In this document: piece after piece, positions 1-9,536 of the stretch
How the letters are laid out: each line of letters starts with the position of its first letter
How positions within the stretch are numbered: position 1 is the first letter of the stretch
Assembly: GCF_000518765.1 (NCBI RefSeq)
Contig: NZ_KI912491.1
Coordinates: forward strand, 169,939 to 233,938
Source: Ruminococcus flavefaciens ATCC 19208
GTDB lineage: Bacteria > Bacillota > Clostridia > Oscillospirales > Ruminococcaceae
DNA length: 64,000 nucleotides
Reading direction: 5' to 3'
The notes under the pieces: generated by a model
Told to the model about the DNA's origin: nothing
The model's input: the letters and a program-made list of their open reading frames with translations, nothing else
Databases searched by the model: none
Made by a program: the position numbers and the translations under genes

Positions 1-1955
1 AGCTGTGCGACGCAGGCGCTCTGGAATCGGACAACGTTTTCAGGCAGGCTGTGGGCGATGCGGCAGTTAGAATGGTGCGCCTGACAGAAAAGTATATGAG
101 TGCTCCCGAGGGCTTCGAGCTTACTCCCAAGCAGAAGAAGGTAGCTGATTTTCTTGAAGAATTCGGCTCTGCTGCCGTAAGGGAAGCTGCGTATATGTGC
201 GGAGTTACCGATGCGGTAGTGAAGCGTCTTTGCGCAAACGGAGCAGCCGAGGAATACGAAGCCGAGGTGCTGAGAAGAGTAGAGGGCGATACGGACGAGA
301 AAAGAAGTCCGCAGGATATAGTCCTTTCAGATGAACAGCAGAAGGCTCACGATACCGTGCTTGCTCAGCTTTTTGAGAGAAAGCCTGCGGTGTTCCTGCT
401 TCACGGTGTAACGGGAAGCGGCAAGACCTCGGTATTTGAGAAGCTCATAGACGATACTGTAAAAATGGGACGGCAGGCAATGCTGCTCATTCCCGAAATA
501 GGTCTCACACCACAGATACTGAAGCGATTCCGTTCGCTTTTCGGTGAGAGGGTAGCTGTTATACACAGCGGACTGTCACTGGGACAGAGACTTGACGAAT
601 ACAAGAGAATAAAACGGGGCGACGCGGATATCGTAATTGGTACGAGAAGCGCGGTATTTGCTCCGCTCAGCAATATCGGACTCATCATTATAGATGAGGA
701 GGGTGAGCGTTCCTATAAATCGGACAGTTCGCCCAGATATTCCACACATGATATCGCCAAGCAGCGATGTGCTTATCATAAGTCCGCACTTCTGCTCGCT
801 TCGGCTACACCTTCGATCGAGAGCTATTACCTCGCCGAAAGAGGAGCATACAGGCTTCTCGAAATGAAGGAGCGTTATCAGAATTCGCCTTTGCCTGAGG
901 TGAGTATCATTGATATGAACCTTGAGCGTGAGGCAGGCAACCGTACGGAATTCAGCCGCAGACTTGCGGAGGAGATAAGCCTTAATCTGAAAAACGGTGA
1001 GCAGTCTATACTGCTTCTCAACAGGCGAGGCTATCACACTATCATAAGCTGCTGCGACTGTTATCAGCCGCTGTATTGCCCGAATTGCTCGGTACCGCTG
1101 ACATACCACAAAAAAAACAACAAGCTGATGTGCCACTACTGCGGCTACGTCAGTGACCCTGTGGAGGAGTGCCCTTCCTGCGGCTCGAAGCACCTTAAAA
1201 ATATGGGCTTCGGCACACAGAAGCTTGAAGAGGAGCTTTCCACATTCTTTCCGAATGCGCGTATACTGCGCATGGACGCTGATACAACATTTTCACGTTA
1301 TTCCTATGAGAAAAGCTTCAAGGAATTCCGTGAGGGAAAATATGACATAATGATAGGTACTCAGATGATAGGCAAGGGACTGGATTTCCCCGATGTTACG
1401 CTGGTGGGCGTATTGTCGGTGGATAAGGCTCTGTATGCAGGGGATTTCCGAAGCTATGAGCGCACCTTCTCACTCATTACTCAGGTGGTGGGGCGAGGCG
1501 GTCGCGGTGAGCGCAAGGGCCGAGCTATATTGCAGACCTTCATTCCCGAGCACTATATCATGAACCTTGCGGCAGCGCAGGACTATAAGGGCTTCTACAA
1601 TGAAGAGATAGCCATACGCCGCGCAATGATATTTCCGCCGCTGTGCGATATGTGCATATTCTGCTTTGCAGGCGGTGAGGACTTTTCCGTAAAAAACGGC
1701 GCGGACGCTGTTCTGAGACTTATGAACGATAAGCTCAGGGAGCTTCAGCCGAAAACTCCCGTGCGCGTACTTGGTCCTGTGAGATGCTCTTACGGCAGGA
1801 TAAACGGTAAGTACCGTTACAGGATAATAATGAAATGCAAGAACAATTCCGAAATGAGGGACTATATAAGCGGAGTCCTTACAGAGTCGGCAAAGCTGAA
1901 AGAGATGAAAGGTATTGCCCTGTATGCCGATATGAACGGCGATGTGGGCGTATGA
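1..1955 (+). CDS. priA: Primosomal protein N' (PriA helicase), 5' end cut by window
   Basis: The reading frame is open from base 3, so the N-terminus lies upstream; about 650 residues are visible, against 730-800 for the family. PriA is a 3'-to-5' DNA helicase that reloads the replisome at collapsed forks. Walker A is GVTGSGKT. Eight zinc-binding cysteines lie in CxxC pairs near residues 340-385 of the visible protein, as in the PriA zinc region. The Walker B box reads IIDEEGE, where the family normally has DEEH, and motif VI reads QVVGRGGRG instead of QVxGRAGR. It is the first gene of the priA-def-fmt-rsmB-rlmN order known from Bacillus. Identity is secure; full activity is uncertain because of the two motif changes. 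Confidence 0.95.
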   Translation, partial: LCDAGALESDNVFRQAVGDAAVRMVRLTEKYMSAPEGFELTPKQKKVADFLEEFGSAAVREAAYMCGVTDAVVKRLCANGAAEEYEAEVLRRVEGDTDEKRSPQDIVLSDEQQKAHDTVLAQLFERKPAVFLLHGVTGSGKTSVFEKLIDDTVKMGRQAMLLIPEIGLTPQILKRFRSLFGERVAVIHSGLSLGQRLDEYKRIKRGDADIVIGTRSAVFAPLSNIGLIIIDEEGERSYKSDSSPRYSTHDIAKQRCAYHKSALLLASATPSIESYYLAERGAYRLLEMKERYQNSPLPEVSIIDMNLEREAGNRTEFSRRLAEEISLNLKNGEQSILLLNRRGYHTIISCCDCYQPLYCPNCSVPLTYHKKNNKLMCHYCGYVSDPVEECPSCGSKHLKNMGFGTQKLEEELSTFFPNARILRMDADTTFSRYSYEKSFKEFREGKYDIMIGTQMIGKGLDFPDVTLVGVLSVDKALYAGDFRSYERTFSLITQVVGRGGRGERKGRAILQTFIPEHYIMNLAAAQDYKGFYNEEIAIRRAMIFPPLCDMCIFCFAGGEDFSVKNGADAVLRLMNDKLRELQPKTPVRVLGPVRCSYGRINGKYRYRIIMKCKNNSEMRDYISGVLTESAKLKEMKGIALYADMNGDVGV

Positions 1956-1974
1956 GAGAAAAGGATAGGATAAA

Positions 1975-2445
1975 ATGGCACTTAGAAGAATTTTAACCGA
2001 TAAGGACGAGGTACTCCACAAGGTTTGCAAGCCTGTGGATAAGTTTGACGAAAAGCTTGCGCAGCTTCTCGATGATATGCATGAGACTCTCGACAAGGCT
2101 GAGGGCGTTGGTCTTGCAGCTCCGCAGATAGGCATATGCAGAAGAATATTCATCATGCATCTTGATGAAAATGATATCGTGGAGGCTATAAATCCCGAAG
2201 TTACCAAAAAAGAGGGTAAACAGCGTGTGCAGGAGGGCTGTCTTTCATGCCCGAATGTATGGGGCTATGTTACAAGACCTATGAGCTGTCACCTGAAAGC
2301 TCAGGACAGGAACGGAAACTGGTTCGAGCGCGATTTCACAGAGCTCGGCGCACAGTGTACATGCCATGAGAACGACCACCTTGACGGTCATATATTCACA
2401 GAAATAGTCGAAGAATTCTTTGTACCAGAGGAGCCTAAAAAATGA
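1975..2445 (+). CDS. def: Peptide deformylase
   Basis: This enzyme removes the formyl group from the N-terminal methionine of nascent proteins. The three family motifs are present in order: GVGLAAPQIG (about residues 44-53), EGCLS with the metal-binding Cys, and HENDHLDG with the two metal-binding His. The residue after CLS is Cys where Val is usual. At 156 residues it is normal for a short-type enzyme. Its stop overlaps the start of fmt by 4 bases, so the formylation and deformylation enzymes are translationally coupled. Confidence 0.96.
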   Translation: MALRRILTDKDEVLHKVCKPVDKFDEKLAQLLDDMHETLDKAEGVGLAAPQIGICRRIFIMHLDENDIVEAINPEVTKKEGKQRVQEGCLSCPNVWGYVTRPMSCHLKAQDRNGNWFERDFTELGAQCTCHENDHLDGHIFTEIVEEFFVPEEPKK

Positions 2446-3371
2446 AAATAGTATTTATGGGAACACCTGATTTTGCTGTACCCTGCCTGCGTACTCTTTC
2501 AGAGAGCGGACATGAGGTAGCAGCGGTGTTCACGCAGCCCGACAAGCCCAAGGGCAGAGGATATAAGCTTATCCCCACACCTGTAAAGGCAGCTGCCGAG
2601 GAGTACGATATCCCTGTATATCAGCCCCTTTCACTGAGAAAGGGCGATGACGCAGAGGAGGCTATGAAGATACTCCGCGACATAGCTCCCGAGCTCATAG
2701 TCGTTACCGCTTACGGTCAGATACTTCCTAAGGAAGTCCTTGAACTTCCAAAGTATGGCTGTGTGAACATACACGCTTCACTTTTGCCGAAATACAGGGG
2801 CGCAGCTCCTATCAACTGGGTAATACTAAACGGCGAAAAGGAGACAGGTGTTACTTCCATGCAGATGAGCGAGGGACTTGATACAGGCGATATGCTCATC
2901 AAGAAAAGCACCGAAATAGGCGAAAATGAGACCTATGAGGAGCTTTATGCGAGACTTTCCGATATGGGCGGTGAAGTTCTTGCAGAGACAATAAAAGCTA
3001 TCGAAAGCGGCAATCTTCACCCGGAAGTTCAGGACGACAGTCTCAGCTGCTACTCACCTATGATACGCAAGGAAATGAGTGCGCTGGACTTCTCAAAGTC
3101 CGCTGCGGATATACACAATACTATCCGCGGAGTTACCGGATTTGCAATGCTTGAAGGTAAACGCCTGAAGGTGTTCAGATCAGAGCTTTCAGATAAAAAG
3201 TACCCGAATGCTGAAAACGGTGCAGTTGTCGATACAAAGAGTTTTGCAGTAAAGTGCGGCGACGGCGGGGCGGTAATATTCCGCGAAGTTCAGCCTGAGG
3301 GCAAAAAACGTATGAACACAGAGGATTTCCTCAGAGGCAAGAAGCTGACTGAGGGAGAGAAACTCGGTTAA
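2442..3371 (+). CDS. fmt: Methionyl-tRNA formyltransferase
   Basis: Formylates initiator Met-tRNA using 10-formyl-tetrahydrofolate. The N-terminus MKIVFMGTPDFAVP and the catalytic region HASLLPKYRGAAP (SLLP loop, about residues 107-119) are typical, as is the length of 309 residues. The N-terminal formyltransferase domain is followed by a C-terminal tRNA-binding domain from about residue 205. The ATG overlaps the def stop. Confidence 0.97.
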   Translation: MKIVFMGTPDFAVPCLRTLSESGHEVAAVFTQPDKPKGRGYKLIPTPVKAAAEEYDIPVYQPLSLRKGDDAEEAMKILRDIAPELIVVTAYGQILPKEVLELPKYGCVNIHASLLPKYRGAAPINWVILNGEKETGVTSMQMSEGLDTGDMLIKKSTEIGENETYEELYARLSDMGGEVLAETIKAIESGNLHPEVQDDSLSCYSPMIRKEMSALDFSKSAADIHNTIRGVTGFAMLEGKRLKVFRSELSDKKYPNAENGAVVDTKSFAVKCGDGGAVIFREVQPEGKKRMNTEDFLRGKKLTEGEKLG

Positions 3372-3381
3372 GGAGGAAAAT

Positions 3382-4056
3382 ATGGATATCTTATTGCTTT
3401 TAATAATGATCCTGCTGCCTATCATCGCGCAGATAAACGTAATGACAACTTTCAGTAAGTACAGCAAGGTAAGCAATTCAAGAGGACTTACTGCTGATGA
3501 AGTTGCAAGAAGGATACTTGATGCAAATGGTCTTACTCACGTTGGCATCGAGCATATCAAAGGCAATCTCAGCGACCACTATGATCCAAGGGCAAATGTT
3601 GTAAGACTTTCAGATTCATGTTACGGCAATACATCTGTTGCTGCTATCGGCGTAGCTGCTCATGAATGCGGTCATGCCTGTCAGCATGCTGAGAACTACA
3701 CTCCTATAGTAATCAGAAGCAAGATAGTTCCAATAACAAATATCTGTTCAAATTTTTGGTATTTTGTACTGATCATAGGTGTATTCCTCAGCCAGATGGC
3801 TGTTGGTACAACTCTTATCTATGTAGCTATCGCAATGTTTGCAGCAGTAGTGCTTTTCCAGCTTGTTACTCTGCCATGTGAGTTCAATGCAAGCGACAGA
3901 GCTTTAAAGACTCTTGAGAATGACGGCATACTTGAACTTGGTGAAGTTCCGAAGGCAAAGAAGGTGCTCACAGCAGCTGCTATGACATACGTTGCAGCTC
4001 TTGTAACATCAATTATCCAGCTTCTCAGACTTCTTGCATCTGTAAGAAGAAGATAA
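3382..4056 (+). CDS. YugP-family membrane zinc metallopeptidase
   Basis: Predicted membrane-bound zinc peptidase of the YugP type (Zn_peptidase_2). The metal motif AAHECGHACQH (HExxH) lies near residues 93-103. Hydrophobic segments occur at residues 1-20, about 128-165 and at the C-terminus. SD AAGGAGG is 5 bases before ATG. The gene sits between fmt and rsmB, a common place for it in Clostridia, and its stop overlaps the next ATG. Its natural substrate is not known. Confidence 0.85.
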   Translation: MDILLLLIMILLPIIAQINVMTTFSKYSKVSNSRGLTADEVARRILDANGLTHVGIEHIKGNLSDHYDPRANVVRLSDSCYGNTSVAAIGVAAHECGHACQHAENYTPIVIRSKIVPITNICSNFWYFVLIIGVFLSQMAVGTTLIYVAIAMFAAVVLFQLVTLPCEFNASDRALKTLENDGILELGEVPKAKKVLTAAAMTYVAALVTSIIQLLRLLASVRRR

Positions 4057-5348
4057 TGACAGACCCGAGATATCTTGCTGTAAAGCTTCTCGATAAGACC
4101 TTCAGCAGCGGAAGTTACTCGAATTTGCAGCTTGACAGCGGTCTTAAAGCCTCTGACCTTGACGACAGGGGAAAGAAGCTGTGCTCGGCTGTTTACTACG
4201 GAGTTATAGAGCGCAGGCTGACTCTCGACCATATAATCGGCGGACTCAGCTCCCGTCCCATTGCAAAGCTTGACAGCATTATCCTTAATATACTGCGCTG
4301 CGGTATATACCAGATAATGTATATGGACAGCATTCCCGATAATGCAGCCGTAAACGAAAGCGTTGCACTTGCCAAGAAATTCCGCAAGACAAGTGCTTCT
4401 GGCATGGTCAATGCAGTACTGCGAAGCTTTATCCGCAGCGGCAAGGAAATAAAGCTGCCGAAAAACAGCGTTGAAGCAATGTCTGTGAAGTATTCCGCAC
4501 CTGTGGGACTGGTGAAAAGCTTCACTGACGATTACGGTGCAGAAAAAGCAGAAGAATTTCTGAAAAATTCTCTTGAAAAAAGTGTCACATATCTGCGCAG
4601 AAATGCGTTAATATGTAGTGAAGAAGAATTTCTTGCTGCACTTTGCTGCATAAAAGCAGAAAAGCTGAAAGATTGCTGCTACACCGTGGAAAGCGGTGAC
4701 TTAACAGCTTCGGAGGCTTTCAGAAAAGGTTTTTTCCATGTTCAGGGACTTGCCTCGCAGCTTTGCTGCGAGACCCTTGCTCCAACGGAGCAGGACAGAG
4801 TCCTTGATATATGCGCAGCTCCCGGCGGAAAGACCTTCACTATGGCGGAACTGATGAACGGTAAAGGTGAGATATACGCCTTTGATCTTCACGAAAAACG
4901 TGCCGAGCTCATACGCAAGGGTGCGGAGAGGCTCGGTCTCACCAATATAAAAGCGGCGGCAGGGGACGCGACAGTGTTCAATCCTCAACTGCCTAAATTT
5001 ACCAAGATTCTCTGTGATGTCCCGTGTTCGGGACTGGGAGTCATCGGCAGCAAGCCAGAGATAAAGTACAAGAATATCTCGGATTTTGCGGGGCTCCCCG
5101 ATATACAATATAAAATAGTGTGCAACGCGCTGAACTATCTGGAAGCGGGAGGTACTCTCGTATACTCCACCTGTACAGTGCGCAGAGCCGAAAATGAAGA
5201 GGTCTGCAAAAGACTTCTCAGTGAACACCCTGAGCTGGAAGCAGTGGAGCTTCCTGAGATGATGGAAGAAAATTTCGGCACTATGGCTACGCTTATGCCG
5301 CCGAAATTCGGCAGCGGTTTCTTTATTGCGAAATTCAGGAAAAAGTAA
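4056..5348 (+). CDS. rsmB: 16S rRNA m5C967 methyltransferase RsmB (Sun)
   Basis: SAM-dependent methyltransferase acting on 16S rRNA. An N-terminal NusB-like RNA-binding domain (about residues 1-135) precedes a Rossmann domain with the SAM motif DICAAPGGKT, the first catalytic Cys in CDVPCSGLG and the second in YSTCTV. Length 430 is usual. The start ATG overlaps the stop of the preceding peptidase gene. rlmN, another rRNA methyltransferase, follows 9 bases downstream. Confidence 0.96.
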   Translation: MTDPRYLAVKLLDKTFSSGSYSNLQLDSGLKASDLDDRGKKLCSAVYYGVIERRLTLDHIIGGLSSRPIAKLDSIILNILRCGIYQIMYMDSIPDNAAVNESVALAKKFRKTSASGMVNAVLRSFIRSGKEIKLPKNSVEAMSVKYSAPVGLVKSFTDDYGAEKAEEFLKNSLEKSVTYLRRNALICSEEEFLAALCCIKAEKLKDCCYTVESGDLTASEAFRKGFFHVQGLASQLCCETLAPTEQDRVLDICAAPGGKTFTMAELMNGKGEIYAFDLHEKRAELIRKGAERLGLTNIKAAAGDATVFNPQLPKFTKILCDVPCSGLGVIGSKPEIKYKNISDFAGLPDIQYKIVCNALNYLEAGGTLVYSTCTVRRAENEEVCKRLLSEHPELEAVELPEMMEENFGTMATLMPPKFGSGFFIAKFRKK

Positions 5349-5357
5349 GGTGATAAA

Positions 5358-6416
5358 TTGGAAAAAATTGATATTCTCAGTCTTGATCTTGACGAGCTTG
5401 CAGAGATACTGACAAGCATCGGCGAGAAGAAATTCCGTGCAAAGCAGATATTTCAGTGGCTGCACGTGAAAAGAGTCCTTGATTTCGACAAAATGACTGA
5501 TATATCTGTCCAATTACGCCGCAGCCTGAATGAAATTTTTTGTATAAATAGACTATTTGTGCAGAAAAGGCTTGAATCTGCTATAGATAATACGGTAAAA
5601 TATCTTTATAGGCTTTCTGACGGCAATTTCGTCGAGACTGTTCTCATGGAATACAGCTATGGCTACAGCATCTGCGTGTCAACTCAGGTGGGCTGTAAAA
5701 TGGGGTGCAACTTCTGCGCTTCAACTATAGCAGGCTATGTCAGAAGTCTTACTGCCTCGGAGATCTTAATGCAGATCTATGAGGCTGAACGCGATTCGGG
5801 CAAAAGTGTTTCGGGAGTGGTGCTCATGGGCATCGGTGAACCCCTTGACAATTTTGACAACGTTATGAAGTTCCTGCATCTGCTGTCTCATAAAGGCGGC
5901 AATGATATGAGTCTTCGTCACGTATCATTATCTACCTGCGGCATAGTGCCGCGTATTTATGAGCTGGCGGATATGAAGCTTCAGCTTACCCTTTCGGTAT
6001 CACTTCACTGTGCGGATAACGAGGGGCGAAGCGAGATAATGCCCGTCAATAAAAAGTACGATCTTCCGAGCCTTATTGAGGCTTGCAGATATTATATTGA
6101 TAAGACAGGACGGCGTGTCACCTTTGAATACGCTGTTATCGACGATGTTAATTCCTCGTCCGCAGATGCCGATAAGCTGGCAAAGCTGCTGAGAGGAATG
6201 AACTGCCATGTTAACCTTATCCCTGTCAATAAGGTAAGGGAACGAAATTATCATACAGCCCGCTCAGGCGTTGCGGAATTCGCAAAACAGCTTGGCAGGC
6301 GGGGGATAAACGCTACCGTAAGAAGAACTCTCGGCAGCGATATCGAAGCAGCGTGTGGTCAGCTAAGGCGTGACGCTGCACAGCAGAATGAAAAGAATGG
6401 GGGTGCGGATACTTGA
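5358..6416 (+). CDS. rlmN: 23S rRNA (adenine2503-C2)-methyltransferase RlmN, TTG start
   Basis: Radical-SAM enzyme that methylates C2 of A2503 in 23S rRNA and A37 in some tRNAs. The Fe-S motif GCKMGCNFC (CxxxCxxC) is near residue 110, and the C-terminal catalytic Cys is in the AACGQL motif. The start is TTG, preceded by AAGGTGATAAA. Length is 352 residues. The stop overlaps the TTG start of the next gene. Confidence 0.96.
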   Translation: MEKIDILSLDLDELAEILTSIGEKKFRAKQIFQWLHVKRVLDFDKMTDISVQLRRSLNEIFCINRLFVQKRLESAIDNTVKYLYRLSDGNFVETVLMEYSYGYSICVSTQVGCKMGCNFCASTIAGYVRSLTASEILMQIYEAERDSGKSVSGVVLMGIGEPLDNFDNVMKFLHLLSHKGGNDMSLRHVSLSTCGIVPRIYELADMKLQLTLSVSLHCADNEGRSEIMPVNKKYDLPSLIEACRYYIDKTGRRVTFEYAVIDDVNSSSADADKLAKLLRGMNCHVNLIPVNKVRERNYHTARSGVAEFAKQLGRRGINATVRRTLGSDIEAACGQLRRDAAQQNEKNGGADT

Positions 6417-7138
6417 GATTTCGCTTTGGCACGGATATCGGTCTCATGCGCGAGGAAAATCAGGACGCGGTGAGATGCGAATATTTCGGCCATAATGTTC
6501 TCGCCGTGGTATGTGACGGTATGGGAGGCGAGCGGGCAGGCAAGGAAGCCAGCGAGCTTGCAATAGAAGAATTCTTCCAGCGTTTTTCGGCGGATTACAA
6601 AGAGAGTCTGAGCGATGAAGAGATCCGTAAACTCCTTATCTCCTCGATCTCGGCAGCTAATTCCGTGATATATACACGGGCACGGTTCGATTTCAAGAAT
6701 TTTGGCATGGGAACGACCTGTGTGGCTGCCTTCGTCAACAAGAAAACAGCTTTCATAGCCAATGTCGGTGACAGCAGAGCGTATCTTATAACGGATACGG
6801 GGCTCGTCAGGATCACTACAGATCATAACGTAGCCGCTCTACTCTTTGAACAGGGCAAGATCACCGAGGAGGAAATGGAGGTACATCCTCAGAAGCATAT
6901 GCTCGTTCGAGCGGTAGGCGTAGAAAAAACCGTGCTTACAGATACATTTATGCTTGATTATGAGGATAAGATCAGCCTGCTGCTTTGCTCGGACGGACTT
7001 TCGGGGTATTGCAGCGACGATGAAATATACAGCGTCATACTAAACTCTGATTTTGATGATGTTGCAGACGAACTTATTAAATTAGCTCTCGCAAAGGGCG
7101 GCCGTGACAATGTAACTGTTGCGGTAATTTCTGACTAA
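6413..7138 (+). CDS. prpC: PP2C-family Ser/Thr protein phosphatase (PrpC/Stp type)
   Basis: Metal-dependent phosphatase that reverses phosphorylation by the PASTA kinase encoded next. PP2C motifs are all present: DGMGG (metal Asp), GTT, GDSRAYL, CSDGL and the final GGRDNVTV. 241 residues is normal for the soluble bacterial form. The start is TTG, overlapping the rlmN stop, and the kinase gene follows after 16 bases. This gives the classic phosphatase-kinase pair. Confidence 0.95.
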   Translation: MRFRFGTDIGLMREENQDAVRCEYFGHNVLAVVCDGMGGERAGKEASELAIEEFFQRFSADYKESLSDEEIRKLLISSISAANSVIYTRARFDFKNFGMGTTCVAAFVNKKTAFIANVGDSRAYLITDTGLVRITTDHNVAALLFEQGKITEEEMEVHPQKHMLVRAVGVEKTVLTDTFMLDYEDKISLLLCSDGLSGYCSDDEIYSVILNSDFDDVADELIKLALAKGGRDNVTVAVISD

Positions 7139-7154
7139 CGCAGGAGGAAAGGAA

Positions 7155-9536
7155 ATGGATAAAAACATTGGCAAAAAGCTCGACGGAAGATATGAGATAA
7201 CCGAGCTTATCGGCGTCGGAGGTATGGCTGAGGTCTACAAGGGCGTTGATGTTATTGACAACAAAACGGTAGCAATAAAAATACTGAAAAAGGAATTTGC
7301 AGAAAATGAAGAGTTCCTGCGCCGTTTCAGAAATGAATCAAAAGCGATAGCAGTTCTTTCTCATCCTAATATCGTAAAGATATATGATGTAGGTTTCTCT
7401 GAAAAGATACAGTATATCGTTATGGAGTATATCGACGGTATCACACTTAAAGAATATATCGAAGAGGAAAGAGTCCTTTCATGGAAGGATACAGTTCATT
7501 TCGTTATACAGATACTCCGTGCTCTTCAGCACGCTCATGACAAGGGTATAGTCCACCGCGATATCAAGCCGCAGAACATTATGATGTTCACTGACGGCAC
7601 TATAAAGGTCATGGACTTCGGTATTGCCAAGTTTGCCCGTGAGGAGGGCAAGACTGCTACAGATCAGGCTATCGGAAGCGTTCACTATATCAGCCCCGAG
7701 CAGGCAAGCGGCAACGTTACAGACGCTAAGAGCGATATCTACTCTGTAGGCGCTATGATGTACGAGATGCTCACAGGAAGAAAGCCATTCGACAGCGATA
7801 ACCCCGTTGCTATCGCAGTTATGCATATGCACGATATCCCCGAGCGTCCAAGACAGATAAATCCTGATATTCCTGACGGTCTTGAAGAGATAGTTCTCAG
7901 AGCTATGGAAAAGGCTCCCGAGGACAGATATCAGACAACTGCCGAGATGATAAGCGATATCGAAGCATTCAAAGCTGATCCTCACATCACCTTCGGTTAC
8001 TATGCCGAGGAGGGTGACGAGAGCGAGCAGGATATGCTCGATCCTTCAGTTGAGAATAATGTCCAGTCAGAGAGCAGACAGGATGTAGCAAGTGCCTACG
8101 CTGCAAAGGCTGCGACTTCTTCAGCAATGGGCGCACCTGCTTATGCAGGAGCAGCTGCTGCAATGTCAGCAGGCGGCAGAGGTGCAGGCGCAGGCGGAAG
8201 CTCTGTTTCACAGAGATATAATGACGCTTATACCAATAACTATAACAATAACGGCGGCTATGATGACGATGAAGACGACGAGGAGGAAGAAGAGCGTTCT
8301 TCACTGGTAGTTCCTGTTCTTACCGCTGTAGTAGTTGTTGTTATCATAGTTGCAGTATTCTTCGTTGTAACAATGCTGCGCAACCTTATTACAAACAATG
8401 CTAACAGAGGCGGCAACAAGATGCCTGAGCTCTATGGTATGGACTACTATCAGGCAGAACAGAAGTGGGGCAACAGCATCAAGTTCCAGATCGAAGGCTC
8501 TGAGTATAACGAAGCAGATGAAAACTGCATTATAAAGCAGAGCATCGAAGCAGGCTCAGTATTCAAGAAGGGCGATGTCTGCAAGGTAACTATCAGTAAG
8601 GGCATGGAGACTGTTGATGTTCCTCATGTTGCAGGAATAAACGCCGACCTTGCGAAGTTACAGCTCAAGGACAGAGGACTTGAATGTAAGATAATCAAAC
8701 GTTCGGACGCTAATGTTAATCCGAACTATGTAATCAAATCCGAGCCTGAAGAGGGTACGGAAGTATATAAGGGTTCTACAGTTGTTCTCTATGTAAGTAT
8801 GGGTGCAAATGCAGAGCAGTTCGAGCTTGAGGACTATACACATATGAGCATTGATGACGCTGTTATCAAGGCAGGATATAAGAACCTCAAGGTCGAGACA
8901 GTTTCAGAGCCTTCATACGAGAAGAAGGACGTAGTATTCAAGCAGGATCCTGAAAAGGGTACAAAGGTAGAGGGTGGTTCTACAATTACTCTCTATGTCA
9001 GCGACGGTACTATCCCTGACGGTAAGGTAAACATTGATATCCCGCTTCCAAGCGATGCAGAGGGAAGATTCAGCATCGACTTTATCCTTACAGACGAAAA
9101 GGGTCATTCAAAGGCTGAAACAACAGGTCTTATCATTTGCCCCGGTATGTCAACAGCATCAGTATCCATCGACGGTTCGGGCAAGGGCGTTGAAGTAAAG
9201 GCTTACCTTTACAATATGAGCACTTCACAGAGAACTCCTCTCGGAACATATAACTTCGACTTCTCAACGAATTCCTATTCAACAGTATCCGAGGATATAT
9301 GGGGCGCATTCAATGCAGTAGGCGGCTTCAAGCAGCCTGAAACAGAGGCTCCGACAGAAGCTCCTAAGCCTACAGAGGCTCAGCAGCAGCCTACAGAGAC
9401 TCAGCCTACTTCACAGGATAATGGAAGGCAGCCAGGATTAAACGGTATTTACGATGAAAACCAGAACTGGATTCCTTATGAGGAGTACGTAAACGGCGAC
9501 TGGGAAGGCCCCGGTAATACTTGGCGTTTCTATTGA
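7155..9536 (+). CDS. prkC: PASTA-domain Ser/Thr protein kinase (PrkC/StkP type)
   Basis: Membrane kinase that senses muropeptides or lipid II through extracellular PASTA repeats and controls cell wall, division and dormancy. The kinase domain is at residues about 12-275 with a Gly-rich loop, VAIK lysine, HRDIKPQN catalytic loop and DFG. A Gly/Ala/Asn-rich linker and an acidic stretch lead to one TM segment (about 381-410). Three PASTA repeats follow (about 425-622), then an extra beta-rich region and a Thr/Pro/Gln-rich tail, unusual beyond the PASTA repeats. SD AGGAGG precedes the ATG. Its stop overlaps the rsgA start by one base. Confidence 0.95.
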   Translation: MDKNIGKKLDGRYEITELIGVGGMAEVYKGVDVIDNKTVAIKILKKEFAENEEFLRRFRNESKAIAVLSHPNIVKIYDVGFSEKIQYIVMEYIDGITLKEYIEEERVLSWKDTVHFVIQILRALQHAHDKGIVHRDIKPQNIMMFTDGTIKVMDFGIAKFAREEGKTATDQAIGSVHYISPEQASGNVTDAKSDIYSVGAMMYEMLTGRKPFDSDNPVAIAVMHMHDIPERPRQINPDIPDGLEEIVLRAMEKAPEDRYQTTAEMISDIEAFKADPHITFGYYAEEGDESEQDMLDPSVENNVQSESRQDVASAYAAKAATSSAMGAPAYAGAAAAMSAGGRGAGAGGSSVSQRYNDAYTNNYNNNGGYDDDEDDEEEEERSSLVVPVLTAVVVVVIIVAVFFVVTMLRNLITNNANRGGNKMPELYGMDYYQAEQKWGNSIKFQIEGSEYNEADENCIIKQSIEAGSVFKKGDVCKVTISKGMETVDVPHVAGINADLAKLQLKDRGLECKIIKRSDANVNPNYVIKSEPEEGTEVYKGSTVVLYVSMGANAEQFELEDYTHMSIDDAVIKAGYKNLKVETVSEPSYEKKDVVFKQDPEKGTKVEGGSTITLYVSDGTIPDGKVNIDIPLPSDAEGRFSIDFILTDEKGHSKAETTGLIICPGMSTASVSIDGSGKGVEVKAYLYNMSTSQRTPLGTYNFDFSTNSYSTVSEDIWGAFNAVGGFKQPETEAPTEAPKPTEAQQQPTETQPTSQDNGRQPGLNGIYDENQNWIPYEEYVNGDWEGPGNTWRFY

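Noticed and set aside
1470..2207. 245-residue open frame on the minus strand over priA-def
   Set aside because: It crosses two well supported genes and shows no domain pattern; typical antisense artefact.
8092..8310. 72-residue Gln-rich open frame inside the PASTA kinase gene
   Set aside because: Out-of-frame reading of the Gly/Ala/Asn-rich linker; no SD.
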